A program made the position numbers and the translations under genes. This document shows positions 20,138 through 31,506 of a DNA stretch of 64,000 bases, piece after piece. Numbering within the stretch: position 1 is the stretch's first letter; every line of letters begins with the position of its first letter. Below the pieces are notes generated by a model. That model searched no databases. It was not told the DNA's origin and was given only the letters and a program-made list of their open reading frames with translations. The DNA is from Monosporascus cannonballus (taxonomy: Eukaryota; Ascomycota; Sordariomycetes; Xylariales). The stretch lies in assembly GCA_004154925.1 (NCBI GenBank), contig QJNS01000298.1:1-64000 (forward strand). Direction: 5' to 3'.

Positions 20138-22996
20138 TCATCTAGCCGTACTCGGCCTCTGTACTTCTTCTTTTAGAGGACTGATACCTCTTTCCGAGCT
20201 GGGCCTCCCGACCTTGTTCCCCGTACGGATGATACTCCTCGGCTCCCGCGTAGGCGGGCCGGTCCACGCTCTCCGTAGGCCGACCTCGACCATTTTCTCC
20301 TCGTGGAACCCGACGTGGCCGGCCCTGCCGAGGGAGCTGCGGTGGGGGCGGCGGGACGACGACGGCCGATCCGAGAGCGGGGACAGGGGAAGCTCTCGTT
20401 CCGACGAGTCCAGGCTCAGATCCCTAAGCCTACTCACAATGGGACTGAAGGGAACCCGGCCCTTCGCGGGAGTGTCCCCCGGCGTCGTGGTGGTAGGGGG
20501 CGCGGAGAATTCGTAGTCCGATCTCGATTGCGAGAACCCGTTCTTCTCTAGCGCGCGGAGCGCCGCGTCGTTATCACTGACAGTGTTAACCGGATCTGCA
20601 GTCGCGATCTTTGGTTCCGAAGTCTCGCTCGATGAGTTGCCCTTACTGATTTGGTTGATGGATCCACAGGGTAATAAGACCTGGCCCGTCTCGAAACTTG
20701 ATGATGTTTCTGTTTGACGTCTTCTGTGTTGGGGGGAGCTAGCCCTTGAAGAGAGCCTCTCGGGTGTCTTCGTATCTTCAGACGCGGCATGGCCTCGACG
20801 GAGACGCGATGGGGTTATAGTCGGTTTGGTCTGCTGTGTGATCGATGGTGAGGGGGACTTTCCTATTGGGTCATTCAATCTGTAGGCACTGACCTCTTCT
20901 CCTCTGTCGTAATATACGGTACTATTGTCAATGGGGCCTTCGAAATACCCTGGTTCAATACCCGGCACCTTCTCGTGAATCTGAGGGGTCCTTAGACGGG
21001 TACCCCACGGCGTGGGTCCGTTGCCGGAAAAGGGACTTGTAGTATTCCCAAGGAGAGGGGGCTCTGGCAATTCATCTGGCGTGGCTTGGATTCCGATTTC
21101 CGCGGTTGACATAGTTTGGATCCCGATTTCCGCTGTTGGTGTCTTCACGTAACCTTGCTCCTCCACCCATTCTGCAGCAGTTTTCGGCTCTGTTGAGAGC
21201 AAGTCGGCATCAGGTGCTTCGTCTTGACCCGCCGGCAAGCACTTAGGCGCTAGACCGTTAGCGACTTCGTCGCCTTCCTCGGAATCGCCGAGAGACAACG
21301 TATCTAGACAAATCATCTCAATATCTTTCTCGATCCTTGTGCGTAGGCGATCCAGTGTTTCCTCCTTTGTGTTTTGGGAATTTTTCTTTTTGTCATCTGC
21401 CTTGTCCAAGGGCTCTCGAGCCACCAGCGTCTTGTCTATGATGAAGTGGCCGCGCTTGTGGGCAGTCATACGAACGGTCATAGCATTTCGTCGCAAAATG
21501 TCTGTGACGCTGGTCTGCATCCTATCAAGGATAGCTTCGATGCTCCTTCGTGAGTGGGTACTTGTCGGTCCTATAGTGAAAAGGAGAGGCTCCTGCAAAG
21601 CCCAGCCGCGACCACGGAGTTCTATGATTCTGAACTCCAGATCGTTCAGGCGGCTTACCTTGCCGTCCGCGTCATTCCGGATCCTTATGAAGGCTTGCTC
21701 GAGGCCTTTCGTAAAGCTCTCGCAGTCTTGACCTCGAGGATGGGAGAAGAGTGTCGTTTTGATAGTTACGGTCCGGCGTAGATGCTCATATTGTGGCCCG
21801 AGATTGTTCTTGATCTCCAGCTCCAACTCCGAGCCATTGCCGTCGTGCTGCCGACAGTGCTGACACCCATCTGAATAAGTGCAGGAGCGATGCCGCTCCT
21901 CAAATGATTCTCTCTCGGACCGAATAATCCTCTCCAAGGAAAATGAGGCCTCGAAGAACAACCTCTCCGCTGTCTCTAGATTCAGGGGTGTCGTCTGTTG
22001 GCTGTTCACCTCGACTGTGTTCTTCCACTCCACAGGTACGCGGCGATGGTGTCGGTTTGTCATGCTTAGGTGGATAGTGTAGCCGGGAGTCCACTCAAAA
22101 CTTTGTGACTTCTCGAGGAAATAGGTGCGTGGTATGCATGACATTGGCTGTACTCGTCCAGGACCACGGAACGGATGCGTTTCCGGGCTGAGTGAGTGAT
22201 CGTCCCGTATCGGACCATCCCTCCACGCGAATCCATGGTCATGGCGCATCAAGAAAAATCCGACGATGTGATGTGTCTCGAGAGCGATCTCACGCGCATC
22301 GTCAGCCGTAAGGGGTGCCTTCTGATATGACTTGAAAGACCTAGTGGCCCATAGCTCAGCTCCTCGATTAATCTGTACGTCGAGTTCAAACCTCGCGGGC
22401 TTTCCGGTCCCATCATCTTTCGTATGCTCTAGAGCGCTGGAGTCCTTGCGGGTAAGCAGCTCTTCGGAGCAGTGATCCACCCGACGGAGTAGACCCTGGC
22501 ATAGCTTTTCGGTGACGACGAGTGATGATGATCCTGCATAATGGCGGCTGTATGAGAAGTCAAGGGGCTCATCGAAATGCAACGAGACCTTAATGTTCAA
22601 ATCCGCCGTATACAGCGGGGTGCATAGCTCGGTATGAGATGACGCGGTCTCGAGGCCGGGATGCGACGGCGCTGCCTCAAGACCGGCGTGCGGTGGCGCG
22701 GCTTCATCCGCCTCGAGCAGAGGTGGTACATCTCTAGCCGATCTTGTTGCTATTGATTCTGAAGCTGACTTTGGTCTTGATTCTGCAATGGACCTCGCTA
22801 TTGATTCCGGAGCCGACTTTGTTATTGATTCCGGGGCTGAATGGGAAATAGACTCCGAAGCCGACTTTGCTATCGACTCCGAGTCCCCTTGTTTCTTTTC
22901 AGTTTTGAAAGTGAAACTTCTGGTGATACCTTTAGTGATGCCCTTGAACTTCGTTACCGACGACTTAGACTTCCTTCTCTCAGCGGGATGGTCCAT
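20138..22996 (-). CDS. 952-aa fungal protein of unknown function with N-terminal SES(I) repeats
   Basis: One long intronless frame. Residues 38-84 are seven or so degenerate copies of an SAPESIAK-like unit, and 100-123 are three copies of a (A/S)xPGLE-like unit. The central part (about 130-560) reads as folded sequence, with AELWATRSFKSYQKAPLTAD, HHIVGFFLMRHDHGFAW, FFEASFSLERIIRSERES and a Cys/His cluster (CTYSDGCQHCRQH). The C-terminal third is disordered, Ser/Pro-rich, with a duplicated AEIGIQT/AEIGIQA motif near 650. I recognise no named domain. The basic N-terminus and disordered tail would suit a cytoplasmic or nuclear scaffold, but that is only a guess. Confidence 0.65.
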   Translation of the reverse strand: MDHPAERRKSKSSVTKFKGITKGITRSFTFKTEKKQGDSESIAKSASESISHSAPESITKSAPESIARSIAESRPKSASESIATRSARDVPPLLEADEAAPPHAGLEAAPSHPGLETASSHTELCTPLYTADLNIKVSLHFDEPLDFSYSRHYAGSSSLVVTEKLCQGLLRRVDHCSEELLTRKDSSALEHTKDDGTGKPARFELDVQINRGAELWATRSFKSYQKAPLTADDAREIALETHHIVGFFLMRHDHGFAWRDGPIRDDHSLSPETHPFRGPGRVQPMSCIPRTYFLEKSQSFEWTPGYTIHLSMTNRHHRRVPVEWKNTVEVNSQQTTPLNLETAERLFFEASFSLERIIRSERESFEERHRSCTYSDGCQHCRQHDGNGSELELEIKNNLGPQYEHLRRTVTIKTTLFSHPRGQDCESFTKGLEQAFIRIRNDADGKVSRLNDLEFRIIELRGRGWALQEPLLFTIGPTSTHSRRSIEAILDRMQTSVTDILRRNAMTVRMTAHKRGHFIIDKTLVAREPLDKADDKKKNSQNTKEETLDRLRTRIEKDIEMICLDTLSLGDSEEGDEVANGLAPKCLPAGQDEAPDADLLSTEPKTAAEWVEEQGYVKTPTAEIGIQTMSTAEIGIQATPDELPEPPLLGNTTSPFSGNGPTPWGTRLRTPQIHEKVPGIEPGYFEGPIDNSTVYYDRGEEVSAYRLNDPIGKSPSPSITQQTKPTITPSRLRRGHAASEDTKTPERLSSRASSPQHRRRQTETSSSFETGQVLLPCGSINQISKGNSSSETSEPKIATADPVNTVSDNDAALRALEKNGFSQSRSDYEFSAPPTTTTPGDTPAKGRVPFSPIVSRLRDLSLDSSERELPLSPLSDRPSSSRRPHRSSLGRAGHVGFHEEKMVEVGLRRAWTGPPTREPRSIIRTGNKVGRPSSERGISPLKEEVQRPSTAR

Positions 22997-23852
22997 CGAA
23001 ACAGTCGTAGCTTCAAGGATGTTTTATAAAAAATGAGGACGCCTTAGCAGTGTGAATTGGAGAACTCGACCATATCTGACCACCCCATGGCACTCAAATG
23101 CATCCAGCCATCCTTTATGTTGTTTATCTGAAGTTCTAGCTCTACCTTATGTGGGACTACCTTTTTTGGGTGCATCTCTTGAACCACTTAATGAGTTGGC
23201 CAAAGCACCAGTCTGCATTGTCCGTACCTGATGGGTAAAACGAAGAAGGGCGGCTTTGACGTGTCAGCTAGCCTTGTAAGGTAGACACCGTATTGGGCCT
23301 TACTGCTTGGAAACAGCATGGTACGGGACATGGTGGCATGTGGCGCGACAGTCATGGGCTTCAAGGTTCAAGTGTTCAATCGGGCATCGGTGTGTGGTTG
23401 GTGCCAGCGCTCTGCCACATGTCACCAGCGCCGGCTATGTCTAACCGCCGGTAAACTCGGTACTCTAGAATTAATCCTGGGATATGCGCTGGCATATCTT
23501 GCGTCATTCATGAGATGCATATTCCGCATAGCCGCAAGCGATTTAGGACCTGAGCTGTTTAGCGCCTACTGGTATATTTTCATCGCTTCTTACTTCAGGC
23601 ACTGACCACTCAAAGCCCTTTAAACGCGCGGGGTAACTCAGGTTGCGCTGAAGTTACTACATGACTTGCATGCAGGTACATAAGTGGCCATCTATATACA
23701 ACCTCGGCACGTTGAGTTGAGAACCATCCTATATCTAGCTATGCTACAAGTGGGTATGATATATATAGAATAAAGAGGACTTCGATCATACCATGACGCC
23801 TTCCAATGCTATATCATTCCGCCTAGCCGGCTTAACGCCCCATGTCCACGGC
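22997..23852. other. Spacer between the 952-aa gene and HSP78
   Basis: No gene or RNA recognised. Confidence 0.5.
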
Positions 23853-26252
23853 TTATGCAGCTTGTTCCTGGAAAACCTCCAGCCCACTATTATCCTCCTT
23901 GATGCGAACGCCAGCCTGGTCGCCTTTCCTCAGCTCTCCCCTGATGATCTTGTCGGCAAGACCATTGCCAATCTCGGTCGTAATGAGACGGTTCAAGGGT
24001 CTCGCGCCAAACTTGGGGTCGTAGCCGCGCTCTGCTAACCACTGTCGCACCTTATCATCGACATTTAAAGTTATGCGACGATCATTCAGCCGTTCTTGCA
24101 ACTCCCGGAGGCGGATATCAACGATATCCCTTAGAGCCTCCATGGAAAGCCGCTTGAACACTATGAAGGAGTCGATCCGGTTCAGGAACTCGGGAGGATA
24201 GCTTGCGCCAACGACATCGAGGACGGCCTGCCGTACATCTGGACTGATTTCGCCGTCGGGCGTCTCGGTGTACGGGTGCGTCGGGTCGGCGCCCACGAGG
24301 ATGTCAGCACCGAGATTTGAGGTAAGAACAATGATCGTGTTCCTGAAATCCACCTTGTGACCTTGCGCATCCGTCAGGTACCCATCGTCAAGGACCTGTA
24401 AGAGCAGCGCAGAGATGTCGCGGTGAGCTTTCTCGAACTCATCGAACAAGAGGACAGCGTACGGCTTCCTCCGCACGGCTTCCGTCAGCTGACCGGCATC
24501 GTCATACCCGACGTAGCCAGATGGAGCGCCAATCAATCTTGATATTGTGTGCTTCTCCTGGAATTCGCTCATATCAAACCTGACGACTGCGGATTCGGTC
24601 GAGAATAAGAAACCAGCGAGCTTCTTGCATAACTCAGTCTTACCGACACCAGTCGGTCCGAGGAAGAAGAATGAAGCCAGAGGACGATTGTCTCCACTCA
24701 AACCGGCTCGTTGCATGCGGACAGCATCTGCGACGGCCTTCAGCGCCTCATCTTGACCACGTATCGACTCGCGTAGCATGTCCTCCATGTGTATCAACTT
24801 CTCTACATGGCCAGACGTGAGTTTCGACACAGGTATGCCAGTCACCCGCGACACGACATTCGCGATATCGTCAGCCGTAACAGAATCATGGATCAAGGTG
24901 TCAGGGCCCTCGGACTCGCGGCTCTGTTCACCATCCTTGGGTAATTTCTGCTCTAAATTTGGTATGACACCGAAGCGCAATTCGGAGGCACGAGCGAAAT
25001 TACCCTGTCTCTGCGCCTGGTCCAGTTCAATGCGGGCTTTGTCGAGCTCTCCTTGAACTTTCTTCAGAGCTTCGATCTCACTTCTCTCCTTCTCCCACCG
25101 TTCGCTCAAGGCCTTTGCTTCGTCTTGCAGGTTTTTCAAGTCTGCCTCCAACTTTTCACGGCGCTCTCGACTCGCGACATCTTTTTCCTTCCGGAGACTC
25201 TCCAATTCGATTTGAATCGTCATTATCCTCTGGTCTAGCCGCATTATATCCTCGGGTTTGCTTTCTTGCTGTAGGCGTAGGGAGCTTGCGGCTTCGTCCA
25301 TAAGATCGATGGCCTTGTCAGGGAGAAACCGGTCGGTTATGTAGCGGTTCGACAACGTCGCTGCTGCTACTAGTGCGCCGTCGGTAATCCTCACACCGTG
25401 GTGGACCTCGTATTTGTCCTTGATGCCTCGCAGAATACTGATGGTATCTTCAACAGAGGGCTCGTTTACCAGGATCGGTTGGAAACGCCGTGCCAGTGCT
25501 ACATCCTTCTCAATCAACCGATACTCAGCCAATGTTGTGGCTCCGCAACACTGTAGATCGCCACGCGCCAACGCTGGCTTGAGGAGATTGGACGCATCGA
25601 TCGAGCCCTCTGCCTTTCCGAGTCCAAGCAAGGTATGTAGCTCGTCAATGAATAGAATGACTTCGCCGTTGGCTTGTTGGACTTCTCTTAGCACTCGTTT
25701 CAACCGTTCTTCGAAATCGCCTCGGAACTTAGCGCCAGCGATAAGTGATCCCAAGTCAAGAGATATGACCCTCTTGTTTTTTATGCTTTCCGGCACGTCT
25801 CCTCTTACTATTCGCAGGGCTAGGCCTTCGAGGATTGCTGTCTTCCCTGTACCGGCATTTCCGATTAAGACGGGGTTGTTCTTGGTCCGTCTTGATAGTA
25901 CTTGGATGGTGCGCTGAATTTCTCCGTCTCGTCCGATAACAGGGTCGAGCTTTCCATCTTTAGCTCGGGCGGTGAGATCGATACCAAACTCTTCTAAAGC
26001 AGGCTTCTCTGGTTCGCCGCCCATATTCATGCGGTGTGTACCGCCGGGGGGGTGTGGTCGTCCATTCGCATAAGTTCGAGCAGGTAGGTTAGGTAAGGAT
26101 ATACGACCTAAATTGTTCGCTGTGCCTATCAATGCAGCCCGCGATAATGATGAAGGCTGTATACTAAATCGGGCGAGGGCCTTAAATGAGCCAGACACTC
26201 GTGCGACTCGGCTTGAAGATGTAAGGAGCTGTCGTTTAGCTAACATGTCCAC
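23853..26252 (-). CDS. HSP78: Mitochondrial ClpB-type disaggregase Hsp78
   Basis: An intronless 799-aa frame. Residues 1-70 are a basic, Ser/Arg/Ala-rich presequence ([20 protein letters not shown]). The Clp N-domain is absent, as in Hsp78: the first AAA+ module begins at [24 protein letters not shown], with Walker A GNAGTGKT and Walker [11 protein letters not shown] middle coiled-coil domain follows (about 400-530), then the second AAA+ with Walker [19 protein letters not shown] and the sensor region [11 protein letters not shown]. It dissolves protein aggregates in the matrix with mtHsp70. Upstream DNA has only imperfect heat-shock-element-like sequence. Confidence 0.95.
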   Translation of the reverse strand: MDMLAKRQLLTSSSRVARVSGSFKALARFSIQPSSLSRAALIGTANNLGRISLPNLPARTYANGRPHPPGGTHRMNMGGEPEKPALEEFGIDLTARAKDGKLDPVIGRDGEIQRTIQVLSRRTKNNPVLIGNAGTGKTAILEGLALRIVRGDVPESIKNKRVISLDLGSLIAGAKFRGDFEERLKRVLREVQQANGEVILFIDELHTLLGLGKAEGSIDASNLLKPALARGDLQCCGATTLAEYRLIEKDVALARRFQPILVNEPSVEDTISILRGIKDKYEVHHGVRITDGALVAAATLSNRYITDRFLPDKAIDLMDEAASSLRLQQESKPEDIMRLDQRIMTIQIELESLRKEKDVASRERREKLEADLKNLQDEAKALSERWEKERSEIEALKKVQGELDKARIELDQAQRQGNFARASELRFGVIPNLEQKLPKDGEQSRESEGPDTLIHDSVTADDIANVVSRVTGIPVSKLTSGHVEKLIHMEDMLRESIRGQDEALKAVADAVRMQRAGLSGDNRPLASFFFLGPTGVGKTELCKKLAGFLFSTESAVVRFDMSEFQEKHTISRLIGAPSGYVGYDDAGQLTEAVRRKPYAVLLFDEFEKAHRDISALLLQVLDDGYLTDAQGHKVDFRNTIIVLTSNLGADILVGADPTHPYTETPDGEISPDVRQAVLDVVGASYPPEFLNRIDSFIVFKRLSMEALRDIVDIRLRELQERLNDRRITLNVDDKVRQWLAERGYDPKFGARPLNRLITTEIGNGLADKIIRGELRKGDQAGVRIKEDNSGLEVFQEQAA

Positions 26253-27006
26253 AGAGTTGAAGCGTGGTTGTAATGAATAGGACGTGGTTCTCTTTCGAAG
26301 AACTGATCAACAGAGAGTTACCCTGTTCAGGAGAGACATAGTTGATAGATATAGAAGAGGCGAGAGAGCGGAACAAAACTTAGTGCTCTGAAAAATATCG
26401 TGACGATTGCTTCATCAATGTCCCTCTGGAGCTTTCCAGCTGTTTCGGAAAGCGCGCCACTGACAGGTACGGTATCTGGGCGCCACTTTTTACGGTATGA
26501 GATCACTCCTTATCTTATCAGCATAGGTAGGGCAGGAACTGCAGGCGCGGTTTGGGTGGCCTTGCGCCTCAGGTAGCAATTGGTCGCAGGTGACTCAGTT
26601 GGCACATTTGCTGTGTGGTTGGTTCTTCTTGTACGTGCGTCGGCTCCTTGGGTGAAGTAGGCGAAGCTACCCCTCAGGCCCCTCCTCCGCTTGTTACTTT
26701 TTACATACATACGCCGCAGGGATACGGACCATATGATCGAAATTTGCCACGATCCAATTTGGTCTCCATATCCACTTTTCACAGAGGGGCCCTGGCTTCT
26801 AGCCCAGCAACGTCCGGGCGACCTGCTCAATTTTGATATTTTTTTCCTTTCAACCCCACCATCCACCTCCCCCAATTCAAATCTCACAGTGACTCCTCCG
26901 GCCCTTTTCTCCCCTCTCGTTCTCCTTCCTTTTCACACTTCACCGTTATTTTCAACAAGATACCCTCCTGTTTCTCTTCTCATATTTCCTTCTTTAAGCC
27001 GTCGAG
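26253..27006. promoter_or_regulatory. Divergent HSP78 / EFB1 promoter region
   Basis: The EFB1-proximal 120 bp (about 26880-27000) is strongly pyrimidine-rich on the plus strand (CCCCTCTCGTTCTCCTTCC and similar), as is typical of highly expressed translation genes in filamentous fungi. The HSP78 side holds no canonical heat shock element. Confidence 0.4.
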
Positions 27007-28146
27007 ATGGGTTTCACTGATCTTCTGACCGACGCTGGTCTGGCTAGTAAGTTTTCTCCGTAAATTCAGTTGTGTGCCGCCTCCTCAAGCAGCAGCAGCA
27101 GCTAACGCGTTAATTTTCAGTGTTGAACAGCTGGATGACCACTCGATCATACGTTGTCGGGTAAGTATTCCGACTTGTTTATTCTTTCGGCAAGTATAGC
27201 TATTAAGTGCGATGTCGCTTAGTGTGACATCTCGCCTTCTCGCCCTTCGCGCATTGCCGGTCTAATCACCCCTTTATGATGAGAAAATTGGTCCGTGTTT
27301 CTGAGCAGACTCAAGACCTGTCAAATGAGGACGCATACAATAGCACTCTGTGCATCTCTGATTCTACAACATCAATTCTTGTTCTACCACGCAAAGTTGA
27401 ACATGTAGAGCTTGTGCTGATCATCTCCAAGTTACTCCCCTTCGCAGGCCGACGTCGCTACTTTCAAGGCCCTCAGCTCTGCGCCTGACGCCTCCAAGTA
27501 CCCTCACGCCGCAAGATGGTACAAGCACATCGCCTCGTTCGAGGACGAGTTCCCTACCCTGCCTGGTGATGCCTCTAAGCCCTACACCGTCTACGGACCG
27601 GATGTCGCTGAGGTCACCCTAAACCCAGCCAAGGCGCCGGCCGCCGAGGAGGAGGAAGATGACGTCGACTTGTTCGCCAGCGATGACGAGGAGGAGGATC
27701 CCGAGGCTGTCAGAATCCGTGAGGAGCGTCTTGCTGCCTACAAAGAGAAGAAGGCCGCGAAGCCGAAGGTCGCCGCCAAGTCTGTTGTTACTATGGATAT
27801 CAAGCCTTGGGGTATAATTCGTTGCCCGCTCTAGGGGAATCAATGGGCTAATTGGAATCCTAGATGATGAGACCGACATGGTGGGACTTGAGAAGGCTGT
27901 CCGAGCCATTGAGAAGGACGGTCTCGTCTGGGGTAAATCCCAGCTGGTCCCTGTCGGTTTCGGTATCAAGAAGCTGCAGATCAACCTGGTTGTCGAAGAC
28001 GAGAAGGTCAGCCTTCAAGAGCTGGAGGAAGAGATTGCGGAGCTCGAGGAATTCGTCCAGTCCACCGATATTGTAAGTTGACCGCCTACCCACATTCCTG
28101 GTCGACTTGAGCTAATCTTTCCTAGGCCGCTATGCAAAAGCTATAA
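27007..28146 (+). CDS. EFB1: Translation elongation factor eEF1B alpha (EF-1 beta)
   Basis: Five exons (27007-27046, 27121-27160, 27432-27811, 27864-28072, 28126-28146) give 229 aa, the usual length. N-terminal GST-C-like helices ([37 protein letters not shown]) precede an acidic hinge ([20 protein letters not shown]) and the C-terminal guanine-exchange domain ([16 protein letters not shown] through [15 protein letters not shown]). The final exon encodes only AAMQKL. The factor exchanges GDP for GTP on eEF1A. Intron 2 (271 nt) ends at AG 27430-27431. A second AG 16 nt on (27446-27447, preceded by a better pyrimidine tract) would shift the frame, so the upstream one was chosen because it restores GYSPSQAD. 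Confidence 0.95.
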
Positions 28147-29136
28147 GTTGCTCTTCAAAGAGCACACGACATCTGTTGCATTCAACACCCTCATTGCATG
28201 ATGAACGATCGGAAAAGGTCATGACACACGTTGATGATTTTGATGATAGGGTGGACGACGCGATGAAACATGAGGCACAAAATCTGCCGAGACATAGCCT
28301 GCAGATGCCATATAGACATGAACGAAGAAATGCAATGAATCCTATGATAACTCTAGCTGGGATACGCCACTCGTCTGGTCTTGCCTACATTAACGCGCTT
28401 ACCCCTGGATGAACTACTTGGTGGGCGTCTCAAGTCAACGTAATATGGTAAAGCTTAGGGATTAGGAAGCCCTCTTACATGCATATAGACTTGGGATATA
28501 GATAAGTTACAGATTATTACATCCAAGGATCATGCTTACGCTCGTCAACTTGCTATGTTATAACTGGCACATTAATCTACTTCTGGAGCCACTGCCTGTC
28601 CAGACCCCTACTCCTTGTCCCAGAAAGACTCTTCTTCCCCGATCGGCCATGTGGCAGATTCGTACTGAGTAGCAGTAGTAAGCCCACGTGCGGCTCTGGG
28701 TCATTTGGTCAGAACAATTAAACTTTTAAAAGGAGGATAAGTCGTTATGGCTGCTCGTCGGCAAATGCCGTGTAGGTAGAGGGATCGCACACAGCCAGCG
28801 TTTCCAACAGAGGGGCTGACATCAGGTTGTCGTCGATCATTTAAAACCACGGAACGGAATCTATTCATCGCATCGTGTCGGACATACAAGGCCCCATTGC
28901 CCAAATAGCCGTCACCGGCAATTATGTACAAGAGAACCATAGAAAACAAAAAGGCGTTTCCAGATCATTTAACCGCCGCCGCCGCCGCCCGTTTTCAAGT
29001 CGCCCGCCTTCCCTAGCTGTCTAGGAGACTTGCTGTCACCATCACGTTGGGGTATCTTTTTGTTTATTTATTCGCCTTTACTACTTTTCATTCCTCACAA
29101 ATTTACGTCTCTTTCATGCCATCGCGTGGGTGAAGT
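28147..29136. other. Convergent EFB1 / ADE17 spacer
   Basis: 3' flanks of two convergent genes. No further gene supported. Confidence 0.5.
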
Positions 29137-31065
29137 CTAGTGATGGAAGAGCCGGATGTTCTGCTCCACGAAGACGATACCAAGCTTCTCGGCCGTCTCA
29201 TAGACCGCAGAGTCGTTCTGGCTACCTCCCGGCGCCGCGATGTACTTAGCGCCCGATCGGTGTGCCCGGTAGACGTTGTCGGTGAAGGGGAACTAGTCTT
29301 GCGTAAGTTTAGGTCACATTGGATGGTAAGATCATGATAGTAGATAGAGGGTCGGGGTGAGGGTTTGCTTACGAAGGCATCGCTGGAGACGGCGACGTCA
29401 CCGAGCTTGCCGGACCACTCTTCCCGCTCCTCTTCCGAGAAGGCGGCGGGAACTTGCTCGAAGACGGCTTCGAAGGCCTCGCGCTCCGGGCCGGACTTCG
29501 GCAGTTCGCCGCTGACGAGCAGGTCGATGGCGTTGCTCTTCTCCGGTCGCTTTGTGCCCTTCTTCCACTTAATGTCCAGAACACGGGGATGGAAGCGGAA
29601 CCACCAGTTGTCGGCCTTGTCGCCCGCGAGACGAGTGCAGTGAATGCGGGACTGCTGACCGGCACCTAGCCCTATAACCTGTCCGTTCTTGGCATAGCAA
29701 ACTGAGTTGCTTTGCGTGTACTTAAGTGCGATAGTGGCCACAGTAAGATCTCTGGCAGCTTGCTCGGGGAGAGTGAAGTCCTTCGGCGTGACGGTTCGGC
29801 TGAAGGAAGTGGGGGAGATCTCGATGTCATTGCGATGTTGCGTCAGAGTAACACCATAAACAGTCCGGACCTCTGTATGGTCAGGCTGGAAATCGGGGTC
29901 CATCTGCAATACAAGATACTTGCCGCCCTTCTTCTTCTTCAGAATCTCCAGCGCGGCATCCTCGTAACCCGGCGCGATAACACCATCGGAAACCTCCTTC
30001 GAGATAATCTTTGCGGTAGGGACGTCAACGACATCGCTCAAGGCGATCATATCACCGAAGCTGCTCATGCGGTCGGCGCCACGAGCACGCGCATACGCCT
30101 GAGCAAGGCCCGACGTCTCAATACCCTCAATATCGTCGACAAAATAGACTTTGCGCTCCTCGGGGCTCAGGAGGACGCCGATTGCGGCGCCTGCGGGGGA
30201 CACATGCTTGAAGCTGGCAGCAGCAGGCTTTCCAAGGGCAGTCTTGAGTTCCTTGACCAGAGGCCAGCTGTTCAGCGCATCCAATAGGTTGATATACCCA
30301 GGAGCACCACATAAGACCTTAAAGGGGAGGTCCGAAGATGTGGTGTAGGCAGAAGCGGGCTTCTGATGTGGGTTGGCTCCATACCGCAGGGCGAGCTGCT
30401 GTTGGCCATTGCCAGCGTATCGGCCACGGAAGAAAGCCGAGATATTAGCATCGTAATCCGCCGTGTGCTGGAACGCCTTCAGAGCATATCTGTTGCGGCT
30501 CTCCTCCTTGATCTCCCCGCTCTCGAGCTCCTTTAGGAATTCGGGATAATCGTTCGGGTCGCTTAGGATGGTGACCCTCGCATGGTTCTTGGCTGCCGCC
30601 CGAATGAGGGTGACGCCTCCGATATCGATCTCTTCGACGGCTTCCGGAACGGTGACATTGGGCTTCGCGATGGTGTCTTTGAAGGGGTATAGGTTGCAAA
30701 TGACGTAGTCGACCTTATCAATGCTTTGCTCGGCCAGGTCCTTCTCGTCGGAAGCTAGGTTTCGGGCCAGTATTCCGGCATGAACGGCCGGGTGCAGGGT
30801 CTTTACTCGGCCAGCGAGCATCTCTGGGGCTTTAGTGATGGCCGAGATGTCCCTGCCTCACATTGTCAGTTCATCGAGCTCTCCATATAAAGCGAGGTCC
30901 TACGGCGGTAACGTACTCAACTGGGAAGCCTGACTCGCGAATCATCCTGGCAGTACCACCGCTAGCCAGAATGCGGACCTGCTGGGCCACAAGTCCTTTA
31001 GCCAGGTCCAGCAGACCGGTCTTGTCGAAGACGGAGACAATAGCAATCCTCTGGGGAGCAGACAT
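29137..31065 (-). CDS. ADE17: Bifunctional AICAR transformylase / IMP cyclohydrolase
   Basis: Three exons (31065-30917, 30852-29373, 29292-29137) total 1785 nt, 594 aa, the usual length for ATIC. The N-terminal IMP cyclohydrolase (MGS-like) domain has [47 protein letters not shown] and NLYPF. The transformylase domain has [12 protein letters not shown], the catalytic KHVSPAGAA pair and [20 protein letters not shown]. The last exon ends [10 protein letters not shown], the conserved C-terminus. The enzyme performs the last two steps of de novo purine synthesis. An in-frame upstream ATG at 31206 would add 47 residues that look like 5' leader, so the start at [14 protein letters not shown] was chosen. 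Confidence 0.95.
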
Positions 31066-31506
31066 CTTTGGGGATTTGCGGCCAGATTTCCGATATGGGT
31101 TATGGGCGGATTGTCTTTGAGAGGTGGCCGAGAATAGAGTTTGCAGAAGCAGTCCGGAAAGTCCGATATGGAGGAATCGCTTGCTATCTTGAGTTCCTAC
31201 CAACACTAAGATAAAATGGCGGGGTCAATTGTAGGGGGGGATAAATTTTACCTGGAGATCGCGGGGCACTGGATTTCTTGCGACTTAGAGGGGCCGTTTA
31301 CGGCGCTGACCCACTGAGGCTAAGGGTTCAATTAACGCGAACTATAAAGTGTACTTGCTATATCGACACGCGTGCTCCTCGCGCAACCAAGGAGAGCACT
31401 CTTGTCCATTCTACCCGTCGATGCGACTATGAAGAGTCGTGACGATTGCCATTGTTGATATAAACTCTTGCCTAATTTCCATGAATTCAGTGCTGCTGTT
31501 CTCAGA
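31066..31506. promoter_or_regulatory. Shared ADE17 / PSF1 promoter with an MCB-like box
   Basis: 441 bp separate the two start codons. ACGCGT, the MluI cell-cycle box bound by MBF in yeasts, sits at 31368-31373, 134 bp before the PSF1 ATG, with AACGCGAA at 31334-31341 close by. DNA-replication genes are the classic targets of this box, so the site suits PSF1. Not tested. Confidence 0.45.

Noticed and set aside
26286..26455. Possible heat shock elements near HSP78 (GTTCTCTTTCGAAGAAC, and TTTCC/TTTCGGAAA)
   Set aside because: GAA/TTC units are present but not with the 2-bp spacing of nGAAnnTTCnnGAAn; treated as not demonstrated.
30917..31206. N-terminal extension of ADE17 from an upstream ATG (31206)
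   Set aside because: The extra 47 residues are not typical of ATIC, and the internal [14 protein letters not shown] matches the family start.
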